Shown: positions 34,385-43,859, counted from the stretch's first letter. The stretch: 64,000 nt of DNA from Saccharopolyspora elongata (GCF_004348985.1 NZ_SMKW01000001.1:1-64000), one strand, 5' to 3'. The notes: generated by a model from the sequence alone, not told the origin. Numbers and translations are program-made.

Positions 34385-35296
34385 CTACTTCTGATCGTGC
34401 GGCCCGGTGGTGGCGGCCGCCTCGGCGAGGAGCGTGTCGAGCACGAGGCGGACCGCCGGGCGTTCCGTCGCCCCCTTCCGGGACACCACCTCGATGTTCC
34501 GGCCCGCGCGGACCCCGGCCAGCGGGCGCATGACCAGCCGGGGAGAGTCCACTGTGTACCTCGGCAGCAGCGCGACGCCGTGGCCGTCGGCGACCAGGGC
34601 CTTGGTGACCTGGAAGTCGTTGATCCGCTGCACCACCACCGGCCGGACGCCCGTGCGGACCGCCAGCGAGCGCAGCACGTCGTCGACCGGGAAGCCGACG
34701 TCCACGCTCAGCCACGGCTCGCCGACCAGCTCCGCCGGCTCGATGCGCTCCCGGTCGGCGAGCGGGTGGCCCGGCGGCAGCGCGACGTCCAGGGGCTCCC
34801 GCAGCAGCGGGGTGATCTCCACGCGCGCGCCGTCGAACGGCGGCGCCTGGTCGTCCCGGTGCGCCACCACCAGGTCGAAGTCGGCGGTCAGGGCCGGCAC
34901 CCCCGGCGGCGTCATGTCGACGTCGCGGCACTCCAACCGCACCTTGGGATGCGCCGCCATCCGCCGGAGCAGGCCGGGCAGCAGCAACAACGCGCCGGAC
35001 GGGAAGATCGCGACCCGCACCACGCCGCGCGGCGTCGACCGGTAGCTGTCCAGCTCGGCCTCGGCGCGGTCCAGCGCGGCCAGCACCTCGTCGGCCCGGG
35101 CCGCGAGCGCCCGGCCTGCGTCGGTGAGGCGCAGGCCGCGGCCGGCCGGTTCCGTCAGCGGCACGCCGACCTGCGCCTGCAACGCCCGGATCTGCTGCGA
35201 TACCGCCGACGGGGTGTAGGACAGGGCCTTCGCGACGGCGGTGACCGTCCCGCGATCAGCGAGTTCGCGCAGGAGTCTCAACCTGCGGACATCCAT
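34385..35296 (-). CDS. LysR-family transcriptional regulator of the EamA exporter
   Basis: The 303-residue LysR protein has its helix-turn-helix at residues 3-60 (RLLRELADRGTVTAVAKALS, then TPSAVSQQIRALQAQVGVPL) and a substrate-binding domain. The ATG at 35296 has no ribosome binding site. TATTATT lies 8 bases before it, which would suit a -10 box and a leaderless message. It is divergent from an EamA exporter across about 68 bp with an AATAC-N16-GTATT dyad. Confidence 0.9.
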   Translation of the reverse strand: MDVRRLRLLRELADRGTVTAVAKALSYTPSAVSQQIRALQAQVGVPLTEPAGRGLRLTDAGRALAARADEVLAALDRAEAELDSYRSTPRGVVRVAIFPSGALLLLPGLLRRMAAHPKVRLECRDVDMTPPGVPALTADFDLVVAHRDDQAPPFDGARVEITPLLREPLDVALPPGHPLADRERIEPAELVGEPWLSVDVGFPVDDVLRSLAVRTGVRPVVVQRINDFQVTKALVADGHGVALLPRYTVDSPRLVMRPLAGVRAGRNIEVVSRKGATERPAVRLVLDTLLAEAAATTGPHDQK

Positions 35297-35304
35297 GAAG
35301 GAAT

Positions 35305-35330
35305 AATACACATTAGCTGTAAATAGTATT
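35305..35330. promoter_or_regulatory. Candidate LysR operator
   Basis: AATAC-N16-GTATT forms a dyad in an unusually AT-rich tract between the divergent LysR and EamA genes. It overlaps the likely -10 region of the LysR gene, as expected for autoregulation. Confidence 0.5.
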
Positions 35331-35364
35331 GCTTGTTCTTCACAGAGCCGGGCCGCAGGCTGGC

Positions 35365-36300
35365 ATGGTGAACTCACGAGACCGCTTGCTGGCCGTGGTG
35401 GTCGTCGTGCTCTGGGGCGCCAACTTCATCGCACTCGACTACGGGCTCGGCCAATTCCCACCGTTCTTCTTCGCCGGACTCCGCTTCGCCGTGCTGCTGC
35501 CGGTGCTGCTGTTCGTGCCGCGCCCGCGAGTGCCGTGGCGGTGGCTCATCGGGTACGGGCTGTTCTTCGGCGCCCTGCAGTTCGCGTTCCTGTTCACTGC
35601 GATGAACATCGGGATGCCGACCGGGCTGGCCTCGCTGGTGCAGCAGGCGTCCGCGCCGTTCACCGTGGTGCTCGGCGCGCTGCTGCTGCGGGAGCGGATC
35701 ACGCCGGTGCAGATCGTCGGCATCCTCATCGCGGTGCTCGGCATGGTGGCGATCGGCTGGCACCGCGCCCAGAGCGCCACCCTGCTGCCGCTGCTGATCA
35801 CGCTCTGCGGCGCGTTCTCGTGGGCGCTGGGCAACCTGTGCGGCCGGAAGGCGAACGCGCCGAACCCGCTGCACCTGGCGCTGTGGATCGCCATCGTGCC
35901 GCCGCTGCCGATGTTCGCGCTGTCGGCGGTGGTCGAGGGACCGACGGCGGGCTGGGACGCGCTGGCGACGGCGTTCGACTCGCCGACCGGCTGGTACGCG
36001 CTCGCCGGGCTGGCGTACACGTCGCTGCTGGCGACGATCATCGGGTCGGGCCTGTGGACGACGCTGATGGGGCGCTACCCGGCCAGCATGGTCGCGCCGT
36101 TCTCGCTGCTGGTGCCGGTGGTCGGCTTCACGACGGCATGGCTGGTCCTGGGCGAGCGGCCGCACCCGATCGAGCTCGCGGCGGGAGCCGTGGTGGTGGG
36201 CGGAGTGCTGCTGGGCAGCATCAAGCTGAGCCGCCGCAAGCCACCGGTCCCCGAAGCACCACCCTTGGTCCTGCCCGAGTCCGCGGTCCAGCGCCCGTAA
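35365..36300 (+). CDS. EamA-family (DMT) exporter
   Basis: The 311-residue protein has ten hydrophobic segments in two EamA repeats. The first opens with LLAVVVVVLWGANFIALDYG and includes MPTGLASLVQQASAPFTVVL. The second begins near residue 150 with CGAFSWALGNLCGRKA. The sequence is close in style to YdeD/EamA-type amino-acid metabolite exporters. The partner LysR gene, divergently transcribed, probably controls it. The start is ATG at 35365. The 3' end is followed by three family C palindromes. Confidence 0.9.
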   Translation: MVNSRDRLLAVVVVVLWGANFIALDYGLGQFPPFFFAGLRFAVLLPVLLFVPRPRVPWRWLIGYGLFFGALQFAFLFTAMNIGMPTGLASLVQQASAPFTVVLGALLLRERITPVQIVGILIAVLGMVAIGWHRAQSATLLPLLITLCGAFSWALGNLCGRKANAPNPLHLALWIAIVPPLPMFALSAVVEGPTAGWDALATAFDSPTGWYALAGLAYTSLLATIIGSGLWTTLMGRYPASMVAPFSLLVPVVGFTTAWLVLGERPHPIELAAGAVVVGGVLLGSIKLSRRKPPVPEAPPLVLPESAVQRP

Positions 36301-36306
36301 GTCGGG

Positions 36307-36456
36307 GGCTCCCAATTTTGCCTAAAATTGGGAGCCTCCCCACCCCCCCGGCCGGGTCCGACGTGGAGACGCTCCCGATTTTGCCTAAAATCGGGCGACC
36401 CACCAGCCCAGCCCGGTCCGGCATTGTGGCTCCCGATTTTGCCTGAAATCGGGTGG
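36307..36456. repeat. Family C palindromes, three copies
   Basis: CCCAATTTTGCCTAAAATTG-GG (36311-36332), the CCCGATTTTGCC type (36374-36395) and a one-base variant with GCCTGAAATC (36432-36453). Centre spacings are 63 and 58 bp. The block lies between the convergent EamA and Cys-rich small genes. Confidence 0.85.
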
Positions 36457-36465
36457 GATCCGGCG

Positions 36466-36645
36466 TCAGCGGACGGCTTCGCCCCTCTCGAAGTCCGGGT
36501 TGCAGAGGTGCACCCCGTTCCCCTCCGGGCAGTCGTAGGTCACCAGGACCTCGCCCGACTCCGCCACCAGGCGCTCCGCGGTCGCCCGCTCCAGGATCGC
36601 CCGGTGCTCGCACGCGGAGCACCGCGGCGCGCTGCTGTACCTCAC
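36466..36645 (-). CDS. 59-aa Cys-rich protein
   Basis: The 59-residue protein carries four Cys in a zinc-ribbon-like pattern: CSAC near residues 9-12, DCPEGNGVHLC near 38-48. The codons are typical for this genome. GTG at 36645 follows GGAGG at 6 bases and an in-frame stop stands immediately upstream, so the start is secure. Metal binding is inferred from the pattern. The function is not known. Confidence 0.78.
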   Translation of the reverse strand: MRYSSAPRCSACEHRAILERATAERLVAESGEVLVTYDCPEGNGVHLCNPDFERGEAVR

Positions 36646-36749
36646 TCACTGCCTCCGTTCCACCGGCTGCCGACGATCTTGTGAACCTAGGGCCTAGCGC
36701 GCCGGGCGCGGTGGACAACGCGCGAAATCAGCGCGCCGGTTTCGAACGT

Positions 36750-36791
36750 CGTGAGTGGATATGGCCGCTGGAGCAGCCATAGCCACTCACG
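36750..36791. repeat. Family D hairpin
   Basis: A 42-nt palindrome, CGTGAGTGGATATGGC and its complement, with GCTGGAGCA in the loop. It follows the peptide ABC operon in its direction of transcription and probably ends it; no U tract follows. Confidence 0.8.
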
Positions 36792-36807
36792 ACTTGGACC
36801 CGGGCGG

Positions 36808-37917
36808 TCAGGCCGGGGCCGAGGTGATGTCCAGGTCGCCGAAGTCCGCCGGGTTCACCGCTTCCGCCTCGACCTCGTGGGGCTTCAGCCTGCCGTCGCG
36901 GATCTCCTCCGCGTAGTGGCACGCCACCCGGTGGCCCGGTTTGAGCTCGCGCAGTTCCGGCCGCTCCGTGTCGCACCGGGTCGCCTGCCGCCACGGGCAC
37001 CGGGTGTGGAACCGGCAGCCGGCCGGCGGCGCGGCCGGCGAGGGCAGGTCGCCGGAGAGCAGGATCTGCTCCCGCTCGTCCTCCACCGTCGGGTCCGGCA
37101 CCGGCACCGCCGAGAGCAGCGCCTTCGAGTACGGGTGCAGCGGCTCCTCGTAAAGATCGTCCGATGTGGACTCCTCCACGATGCCGCCCAGGTACATCAC
37201 CCCGACCCGGTCGGCGATGTGCCGCACCACCGCCAGGTCGTGCGCGATCACCAGGTACGTCAGCCCGAACTCGGCCTGCAGGTCCTCCAGCAGGTTCAGC
37301 ACCTGCGCCTGCACCGAGACGTCCAGCGCCGACACCGGCTCGTCGGCCACCACCAGGTCGGGCCCCACCGACAGCGCCCGGGCGATGCCGATGCGCTGCC
37401 GCTGGCCGCCGGAGAACTCGTGCGGGTACTTGCGCAGCGACGTCGACGGCAGGCCCACGGCCGACAGCAGCTCGCGCAGCCGCTTGTCCGTGCCCGCCCG
37501 GCCGCTGTCCATCCCGTGCGCCCGCATGCCCTCGACCAGCAACGACTGCACCGACTGCCGCGGGTCCAGGGAGGACAGCGGGTCCTGGAAGACCATCTGC
37601 ATCCGGCGGCGCATCCGGCGCAGCGGCTCGCCCTTCATGCCGGACAGGTCGACGCCGTCGAACACCACCTTGCCGCCAGTGGGCTTCTCCAGCCGCAGCA
37701 CCGCGCGGCCCAGCGTCGACTTGCCGCAGCCGGATTCCCCGACCAGGCCGTAGGTTTCGCCGCGCCGGATGGTCAGCGACACGCCGTCCACGGCGTACAC
37801 GTAGCCGACCGTGCGGTCCAGCACCACGCCGCGCTTGATCGGGAAGTGCACCTGGACCTGGTCGATGTCGATCAGCACGTCCCGGGGGGTCCCCGCAGTT
37901 TCCGGGGTTTCGGTCAT
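36808..37917 (-). CDS. Peptide ABC transporter ATP-binding subunit (DppF/OppF type)
   Basis: The 369-residue ATPase has Walker [13 protein letters not shown], the signature [19 protein letters not shown], Walker [14 protein letters not shown] and the H-loop VIAHDLAVV. The C-terminal Cys-rich extension ([20 protein letters not shown]) is the oligopeptide-type tail. It pairs with the DppD subunit encoded 178 bp upstream; the gap contains a family B hairpin. It is the last gene of the operon. Confidence 0.95.
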   Translation of the reverse strand: MTETPETAGTPRDVLIDIDQVQVHFPIKRGVVLDRTVGYVYAVDGVSLTIRRGETYGLVGESGCGKSTLGRAVLRLEKPTGGKVVFDGVDLSGMKGEPLRRMRRRMQMVFQDPLSSLDPRQSVQSLLVEGMRAHGMDSGRAGTDKRLRELLSAVGLPSTSLRKYPHEFSGGQRQRIGIARALSVGPDLVVADEPVSALDVSVQAQVLNLLEDLQAEFGLTYLVIAHDLAVVRHIADRVGVMYLGGIVEESTSDDLYEEPLHPYSKALLSAVPVPDPTVEDEREQILLSGDLPSPAAPPAGCRFHTRCPWRQATRCDTERPELRELKPGHRVACHYAEEIRDGRLKPHEVEAEAVNPADFGDLDITSAPA

Positions 37918-38019
37918 GACGCCTCCAGGGTCCGGCGCCGGGCACCGGCATCCGGTGCGGCCAACAGGTGCATGGTCCGGTCGTGGTGCTCCGCTGCGCC
38001 CCGACCGGGTGACTCCAAC

Positions 38020-38066
38020 GCAATTTCAATGGAAATCGAAGGTCCGATTTCCATTGAAATTGCGGC
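38020..38066. repeat. Family B palindrome pair
   Basis: Cores at 38024-38035 (AATG) and 38048-38059 (CATT), 24 bp apart, form one larger dyad from GCAATTTC to GAAATTGC. The pair lies inside the ABC operon, between the two ATPase genes. Confidence 0.9.
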
Positions 38067-38095
38067 AGAACCAGCGGGGCGCGGGAGCGGGGCGC

Positions 38096-39094
38096 TCATG
38101 ACGCCTCCACCGGGCTCGACGTCGTCTCGCGGACCGGGTTGTGGCAGCGCAGCAGCCGCGCCCCCACGTCGATGCTCACGTCCGGCGTCTGCTGCTCGCA
38201 CACGTCCTGCGCGTTCGGGCAGCGCGGGCAGAACGCGCACCCCGCGTCCCACGGGATGTTGTCGCTGATCGAGCCCTTGATCGGCGACAACCGCTGGCCG
38301 CGCGGCGAATCCAGCCGCGGGATCGAGGCCAGCAGGCCCGCCGTGTACGGGTGCCGCGGCCGGGCGAACAGCTCGTGCCGCGCGGCCCGCTCCACCACTC
38401 GGCCCGCGTAGAGCACGTTCACCTCGTCGCAGAGCCCCGCCACCACACCCAGGTCGTGCGTGATCATGATCAGCGCGGTGTCGGTCTCGGCGACCAGTTC
38501 CGCCAGCAGGTTCAGGATCTGCGCCTGGATCGTCACGTCCAGCGCGGTGGTCGGCTCGTCGGCGATGAGCAGCCGCGGCTTGCAGGCCAGCGCCATCGCG
38601 ATCAGCGCGCGCTGCCGCATGCCGCCGGAGAGCTGGTGCGGGTACTCCTTGAGCCGCCGCCGCGGGTCCGGGATGCCCACCCGCCGCAGCAGGTCCTCGG
38701 CCTCCGGCATCGCCTCCTTGCGGGGCAGCCCGCGGTGCTGCTCGATGACCTCGGACACCTGCAGGCCGATCGGCACCACCGGGTTCAGCGAGGTCAGCGG
38801 GTCCTGGAACACCATGCTCAGGTCGCTGCCGCGGCGCTGGTCCAGCTCGCGCCGGGACAGCTGCAGCAGGTCGGTGCCGTCGAAGTTGATCGACCCGGAC
38901 ACCTCGGCGCCGGTGCTCGGCAGCAGACCCATGATCGCCAGCGAGGTGACCGACTTGCCGCAACCGGACTCGCCGACCAGGCCGACGGTGCGGCCCGGTT
39001 CGACGTCGAAGGAGATGCCGTCCACGGCGGTCATCGGCGGCTCGCCCTTGCGGGCGAACACCACCGAGAGGTCGCGGACTTCCAGCAGTGCCAT
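38096..39094 (-). CDS. Peptide ABC transporter ATP-binding subunit (DppD/OppD type)
   Basis: The 332-residue ATPase has Walker [13 protein letters not shown], the signature YPHQLSGGMRQRALIAMAL, Walker B RLLIADEPTTALD and the H-loop MITHDLGVV. The Cys-rich tail (GCAFCPRCPNAQDVCEQQTP) is typical of the D subunit. The GTG at 39106 is also in frame, but the ATG at 39094 has the better spaced GGGGG before it. It heterodimerises with the downstream ATPase. Confidence 0.95.
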   Translation of the reverse strand: MALLEVRDLSVVFARKGEPPMTAVDGISFDVEPGRTVGLVGESGCGKSVTSLAIMGLLPSTGAEVSGSINFDGTDLLQLSRRELDQRRGSDLSMVFQDPLTSLNPVVPIGLQVSEVIEQHRGLPRKEAMPEAEDLLRRVGIPDPRRRLKEYPHQLSGGMRQRALIAMALACKPRLLIADEPTTALDVTIQAQILNLLAELVAETDTALIMITHDLGVVAGLCDEVNVLYAGRVVERAARHELFARPRHPYTAGLLASIPRLDSPRGQRLSPIKGSISDNIPWDAGCAFCPRCPNAQDVCEQQTPDVSIDVGARLLRCHNPVRETTSSPVEAS

Positions 39095-39108
39095 TCGTTC
39101 CCCCACCT

Positions 39109-40041
39109 CTAGCGCCGGCGCTTCGGGTCGAGCGCGTCCCGCAGGGACTCACCGACCAGCGTGAACCCGAGCGCGACCAGGATGATGCAGCCCGCCGGCC
39201 AGAACGCCAGCTGCGGATGCGAATCGATGATGTTCTGCGCGCCGCCGAGCATCTGGCCCCACTCCGGCACCGAGTCGTCGGCCGCGCCCAGGCCCAGGAA
39301 GGACAGCGCCGCCGCGTCGATGATCGCCACCGCGAGCACCAGGGTGGCCTGCACGATGACCGGGCCGAGCGCGTTCGGCAGCATGTGCCGAAACACGATC
39401 GCGCTCTCCTTCACCCCGAGCGCCCGCGCCGCGAGCACGTGATCGCTGGCTCGTTGCGCCAGCATCGTGCCTCTCAGCAGCCGGCCGAAGATCGGCACCT
39501 GCACGATCGCCACCGCCAGGATCACGGTGAACTGCGTCTGCTGCGCGAACAACGCGCCGATAGACACCGCCAGCAGCAGCGACGGCACCGACAGCATCAC
39601 GTCCGCGACGCGCATGACCACCGAGTCGACCCAGCCGCCGAACGCGCCGGCCAGCAGGCCGAGCACCAGGCCGCCGCCGAGTCCGATCACGGTGGCCAGC
39701 ACCGCGACCAGCAGCGTCTGCTGGGAACCGAGCAGCAGCCGGGAGAACAGGTCGCGGCCGTACTGGTCGCCGCCCAGCGGGAAACCCGCCTGCGGCGGCG
39801 GAATCGTGTTTTCCGCGCGGGAAACCTGCTGCTCCAGCAGGCGTTGCGCCGGATCGTGCGGGGCCAGCAGCGGCGCGAGCAGCGCCAGCAGCACGAACGC
39901 GGCGATGATCACCGCGCCGACCACGAACACCGGGTTGCGCCTCAGCCGCCGCCACGCCGACGCGGCCAGGCTCACCCCGGCGTCCGACGCCGTCTCCGCC
40001 AGCGCGTCGATCCGTTCCTTGCGCTGCGTTTTCAGCACCAT
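39109..40041 (-). CDS. Peptide ABC transporter permease (DppC/OppC type)
   Basis: The 310-residue permease begins with a cytoplasmic tail and an OppC-type N-terminal segment (NPVFVVGAVIIAAFVLLALL). Five further membrane segments and the EAA-type loop RAARALGVKES-like sequence VLAARALGVKESAIVFRHML follow. GLGAADDSVPEWGQML is the conserved C-subunit motif. It forms the membrane channel together with the B subunit encoded immediately upstream (5 bp apart). Confidence 0.94.
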   Translation of the reverse strand: MVLKTQRKERIDALAETASDAGVSLAASAWRRLRRNPVFVVGAVIIAAFVLLALLAPLLAPHDPAQRLLEQQVSRAENTIPPPQAGFPLGGDQYGRDLFSRLLLGSQQTLLVAVLATVIGLGGGLVLGLLAGAFGGWVDSVVMRVADVMLSVPSLLLAVSIGALFAQQTQFTVILAVAIVQVPIFGRLLRGTMLAQRASDHVLAARALGVKESAIVFRHMLPNALGPVIVQATLVLAVAIIDAAALSFLGLGAADDSVPEWGQMLGGAQNIIDSHPQLAFWPAGCIILVALGFTLVGESLRDALDPKRRR

Positions 40042-40045
40042 GACC

Positions 40046-41056
40046 TCACCGTGTCCGCAGTCGTGGGTCGATCAACGCATATGAGAGGTCGACTATCAGG
40101 TTCACCAGCACGTACACCATCGCGGACGCCAGGATCACCACTTGCAGCACCGGGAAGTCCTTGCGCTGGAACCCGATCGCCACCGCCTGGCCGATGCCGG
40201 CGATGTTGAACACCCGCTCGGTCAGCACCGCCCCGGCCAGCAGCGCGCCCGTCTGCAGGCCGATCGTGGTCACCACCGGCAGCATCGCGTTGTGCAGGAT
40301 GTGGCGGCGCCGGATCACCATGCCCGCCAGGCCCTTCGCCCGCGCAGTGCGCACGTAGTCCTCGTCCATCACGTCCAGCACCGCGGCCCGGGTTATCCGG
40401 AAGATCACCGCGAACGGGATGGTGGACAGCGCGATGGCCGGCAGGATCAGGTGCACGAACGAGTTCCACGCAGCGTCGAACTCGCGGGTCAGCAGGCCGT
40501 CCAGGATGTAGAAGCCGGTCACCCGCGTCCCGTTCAGCCCGACGTCCTGGCGGCCGGAGGCGGGCAGCGCGCCGAGCTGGATGGCGAACACGAACTTCAG
40601 CAGGAACGCCAGGAAGAACACCGGCACGGCGACACCGACCAGCGACCAGGTGATGCTCACGTTGTCCAGCCAGCTGCCGCGCTTGCGGGCCGCCAGGTAG
40701 CCCAGCGGGATGCCGACCGCGACGGCCAGCAACAGCGCCAGGATCGACAGCTCCAGCGTGGCCGGGAAGCGGGTCAGGAACACCTCCAGCGCCGGCGAAC
40801 CGCGCTGCACGCCGGTCGACGTGCCGAAGTCGCCGGTGACGGCGCGTCCCAGGAAGCGCCAGTACTGCACGAAGATCGGCTGGTCCAGGCCGAGATCGGC
40901 CTCCAGCTTGGCCCGCGCCTCGGGCGTGGCGCGGTCCCCCAACAACGCCGACACCGGCCCTCCTGGCAGCATCCGCAGCCAGGCGAACAGAAGCATCGAC
41001 AGCACAACGACGACCAGCGCCAGCTGCGCGAGCCGTCGGATGGTGAAGCGGAGCAC
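40046..41056 (-). CDS. Peptide ABC transporter permease (DppB/OppB type)
   Basis: The 336-residue permease opens with the B-subunit MLRFTIRRLAQLALVVVVLS and has six membrane segments, the N-terminal extracellular loop (GDFGTSTGVQRGSPALEVFL) and the EAA-type loop near YVRTARAKGLAGMVIRRRHI. The closing sequence NLIVDLSYALIDPRLR is typical of DppB. It is the second gene of the operon, 100 bp after dppA, with a family A pair in the gap. Confidence 0.94.
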   Translation of the reverse strand: MLRFTIRRLAQLALVVVVLSMLLFAWLRMLPGGPVSALLGDRATPEARAKLEADLGLDQPIFVQYWRFLGRAVTGDFGTSTGVQRGSPALEVFLTRFPATLELSILALLLAVAVGIPLGYLAARKRGSWLDNVSITWSLVGVAVPVFFLAFLLKFVFAIQLGALPASGRQDVGLNGTRVTGFYILDGLLTREFDAAWNSFVHLILPAIALSTIPFAVIFRITRAAVLDVMDEDYVRTARAKGLAGMVIRRRHILHNAMLPVVTTIGLQTGALLAGAVLTERVFNIAGIGQAVAIGFQRKDFPVLQVVILASAMVYVLVNLIVDLSYALIDPRLRTR

Positions 41057-41089
41057 GAAACCCCCGTTTGGTCAGTCCGGCAGCGAGCG

Positions 41090-41152
41090 CGCGATTTCGC
41101 GCGAAACCGACGGTCCCTGTGCGGGAGCCGCGCCGGTTTCGCGCGAAATCGT
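41090..41152. repeat. Family A palindrome pair inside an operon
   Basis: Cores at 41095-41106 and 41137-41148 are 42 bp apart, in the gap between the binding-protein gene and the first permease gene. This is the one family A cluster not between convergent genes. Confidence 0.9.
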
Positions 41153-41156
41153 CAAC

Positions 41157-42851
41157 TCACTTCTCCGAGACGCTCACCGACGCGAACTCCTCGGCGGTCA
41201 GCGGCGAGGTCTGCAGCCCGTGCACCCGCGGGCTGGTCACGATCGCCGGCGGCGAGTGCGACAGCGGCACGGCGGGCAGGTACTCGGACATCAGCTTCCG
41301 GTTGATGTCCTGGTACATCTGGTTGCGCTTGGCCTCGTCCGGCTCGCTGTCGGCGGCCTTCAGCTGCGTCGCCAGCTCCTCGCCCCACGGCGCACCGGCC
41401 GTGTAGAAGCGGTTGGTCGGCGTGCCGAAGAAGGTGCCGATGAAGTTGTCCGGCGTGTTGTAGTCGCCGGTCCAGCCGAGCAGGAAGATGTCGGCCTTGG
41501 CGTTGTCCACGTCGTCGATGTAGCCGCCGTTCCACGGCTTGCTCACCGGGTTGACGGTGAAGCCCGCCTCGCGCAGGTCCTCGGCGAGGGCGTTGTAGAT
41601 GCCCTGCGGGTCCGGCATGTAGGGCCGGGAGACCTCGGTGGGCCAGTAGAAGTTCAGCGCGAGGTTCGGCACTCCGGCCTCGGCGAGCAGCTGCTTGGCC
41701 TTCGCCGGGTCGTGCGGGTACTGCTGGACGTCGTTGGCGTAGCCGTCCACCGTCTTCGGGTAGAACTGGGTGGCCACCGCGGCGCCTTCCGGCATGTTGG
41801 CCTTGACCAGCGTCTCCCGGTCCACCGCGTAGGCCAGCGCCTGCCGCACCTTCAGGTTCTGCAGCGCCGGGTTGTTCTTCTGGGTGATGCCCAGGTACAT
41901 GATGTTGAACGGGTCGCGGACCTGGACGTTGTTGCCGGCGTCGCGCAGGGCCTTGAGGTCGGCGGCGTTGGGGTAGTCGTAGCCGTCGATGGCGCCCGAC
42001 TCCAGCTCCTGCTTGCGCACCGTCTCGTCCGGGATGATGCGGAAGATCAGCTCGTTGAGCTTGGTCTTCTCGCCCCAGTACTCGTCGTTGCGGACCAGCT
42101 TGATGGTGCCGTTGCTCTCGTCGTAGGACGCGAACTTGAACGGGCCGGTGCCGGTCGGGTGCGCCCTGGCGTACTCCGAGAACACGAAGCTGTCGCCCTG
42201 CGCCTGCACGTTGTTGGCCTGGTACTGGTCCATCGCGGTCGGCGACTGCATGCTGAACGACGGCAGCCCGAGGATGTCCGGGAACTTCGAGCTGGCGCGG
42301 GTCAGGTGGACCACGGCCGTGGTCGCGTCCGGTGCGTCGCACGACTGGTACAGCGACGGGGTCTTGCCGTCGGCGAACCCGCCGAAGTTCTCGATCCAGT
42401 AGTAGGACAGCGCGTTGTTCTGCCCGGCGCCGGTCTGGTTGAACATGCGCTGGAAGTTCTTGCAGACCGCGTCGCCGTTGAAGTCGGTGCCGTCGTGGAA
42501 CTTCACGCCCTGCCGGAGCTTGAAGGTCCAGGTCTTGCCGTCCGGGGTGTGCTCCCAGCTGTCGGCGAGCTCCGGTTGAACGTCCGCCGATCCCGGCTTG
42601 AACCCGACGAGGCCCTCGGTGATCTGGCGGGTGACCCGGAAGGTCTCGCCGTCGGAGGCGTAGAAGGGGTCGAACAGGTCGGGTGCGCCTGCCGCGCCGA
42701 AGGTGAGCGTGCCGCCTTCACCGCCGCCGCCGGTCTCGCGCTGCGATTGTGCGCAGGCCGCCAGCGAGGTCGCCGCGACGATGGCGATGCCGGCGGTGGC
42801 GACACGGCGTCCCGTGCCGGATCCGCGGCGCGGCGATGGAGCTCTACTCAT
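41157..42851 (-). CDS. Peptide ABC transporter substrate-binding lipoprotein (DppA/OppA type)
   Basis: The 564-residue protein has a long basic signal region and a lipobox SLAAC (Cys33), then the family-5 extracellular solute-binding fold (PELADSWEHTPDGKTWTFKL near 95, KVRQALAYAVDRETLVKANM near 335, LGWTGDYNTPDNFIGTFFGT near 450). It binds peptides or similar solutes outside the membrane. It is the first and probably most expressed gene of the operon. The ATG at 42851 begins with MSRAPSPRRG. Confidence 0.94.
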   Translation of the reverse strand: MSRAPSPRRGSGTGRRVATAGIAIVAATSLAACAQSQRETGGGGEGGTLTFGAAGAPDLFDPFYASDGETFRVTRQITEGLVGFKPGSADVQPELADSWEHTPDGKTWTFKLRQGVKFHDGTDFNGDAVCKNFQRMFNQTGAGQNNALSYYWIENFGGFADGKTPSLYQSCDAPDATTAVVHLTRASSKFPDILGLPSFSMQSPTAMDQYQANNVQAQGDSFVFSEYARAHPTGTGPFKFASYDESNGTIKLVRNDEYWGEKTKLNELIFRIIPDETVRKQELESGAIDGYDYPNAADLKALRDAGNNVQVRDPFNIMYLGITQKNNPALQNLKVRQALAYAVDRETLVKANMPEGAAVATQFYPKTVDGYANDVQQYPHDPAKAKQLLAEAGVPNLALNFYWPTEVSRPYMPDPQGIYNALAEDLREAGFTVNPVSKPWNGGYIDDVDNAKADIFLLGWTGDYNTPDNFIGTFFGTPTNRFYTAGAPWGEELATQLKAADSEPDEAKRNQMYQDINRKLMSEYLPAVPLSHSPPAIVTSPRVHGLQTSPLTAEEFASVSVSEK

Positions 42852-43163
42852 GGAAGCACCTCGGTGTGTCTCAGGTCTCAGAGTTCCGTGAGACTAACTC
42901 GCATTAGGAGTCCATTGGGGAACCTGAGGTTACGATCCCACTACTTAGGGACGCCTAAGGAAAACCCGATATTTCGGGCATTCACCCAGGTGGGCGAGGA
43001 TGCTGGGCCTCTCGGAGTCCCCGGAAGAACCGTTGAACAACCCGTGAATACCGGTAAAAACTGCGGAAAGTTCCGGCTCGGGCAACAGATTCTGGCGATC
43101 ACCTGACACGTCCGGCGGTACCGCTCGCGGCCGGTCTTCACCACACCGAGGCAAATGCAAAAA
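42852..43163. other. Promoter region of the peptide ABC operon
   Basis: There is no gene here. CTTAGG-GACG-CCTAAG (42944-42959) is a dyad about 95 bp upstream of dppA and may be an operator. The rest lacks recognisable elements. Family D and recR lie on its far side. Confidence 0.45.
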
Positions 43164-43211
43164 GCTCGTGAGTGCTTTGGATCGCCATGGCGGTCCAAAG
43201 CACTCACGAGC
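43164..43211. repeat. Family D hairpin after recR
   Basis: GCTCGTGAGTGCTTTGGA pairs with TCCAAAGCACTCACGAGC around a CGCCATGGCG-type loop, a nearly perfect 48-nt palindrome with a 42-nt family D core. It lies just 3' of recR in its direction and likely ends that transcript. Confidence 0.85.
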
Positions 43212-43236
43212 TCGAAAAAGCGTCGTCCCGTGGCGG

Positions 43237-43833
43237 CTACATCGCGCGGCGACCGGAGAGGGCCCGGCCGAGGGTCAGCTCGTCGGCGAACTCCAGGTCA
43301 CCGCCCATCGGCAGGCCGGACGCCAGCCGCGTGACCGAGAGGCCGGGGAAGTCGCGCAGCATCCGCACCAGGTAGGTCGCGGTCGCCTCGCCCTCGGTAT
43401 TCGGGTCCGTCGCGATGATCACCTCGGCGATGTCGTCCTGCCCGATGCGGGCCAGCAGCTCGCGCACCCGCAGCTGGTCCGGTCCCACGCCGGAAAGCGG
43501 ATCCAGCGCGCCGCCGAGCACGTGGTAGCGCCCCTTGAACTCGCGCGTGCGCTCGATCGCCAGCACGTCCTTGGGTTCCTCGACGACGCACACCAACGTC
43601 TTGTCGCGCCGGGCGTCCCGGCAGATGCGGCAGGTCGTCTCCTCAGAGACGTTGCCGCAGACGTCGCAGAACACCACGCCTTCCTTGACCTTCTGCAGGA
43701 CCTCCTGCAGCCGGGTCACGTCCGCGGGCTCGGCCGCGAGCAGGTGGAAGGCGATGCGCTGCGCGCTCTTCGGACCGATGCCCGGCAACCTGCCGAGCTC
43801 ATCGATCAAATCCTGAACGGGACCTTCGTACAC
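43237..43833 (-). CDS. recR: Recombination mediator protein RecR
   Basis: The 198-residue protein has a helix-hairpin-helix ([20 protein letters not shown]), the zinc finger with Cys56, 59, 68 and 71 (FCDVCGN, TCRICRD), and a Toprim domain ([18 protein letters not shown], then [18 protein letters not shown]). RecR works with RecO to load RecA at gaps. It is encoded 3' of the ybaB-like gene, the usual bacterial order dnaX-ybaB-recR, though an S9 peptidase gene is inserted here. Confidence 0.97.
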   Translation of the reverse strand: MYEGPVQDLIDELGRLPGIGPKSAQRIAFHLLAAEPADVTRLQEVLQKVKEGVVFCDVCGNVSEETTCRICRDARRDKTLVCVVEEPKDVLAIERTREFKGRYHVLGGALDPLSGVGPDQLRVRELLARIGQDDIAEVIIATDPNTEGEATATYLVRMLRDFPGLSVTRLASGLPMGGDLEFADELTLGRALSGRRAM

Positions 43834-43859
43834 TTATCGCTCGTTTCCAGGGGTTCGGC

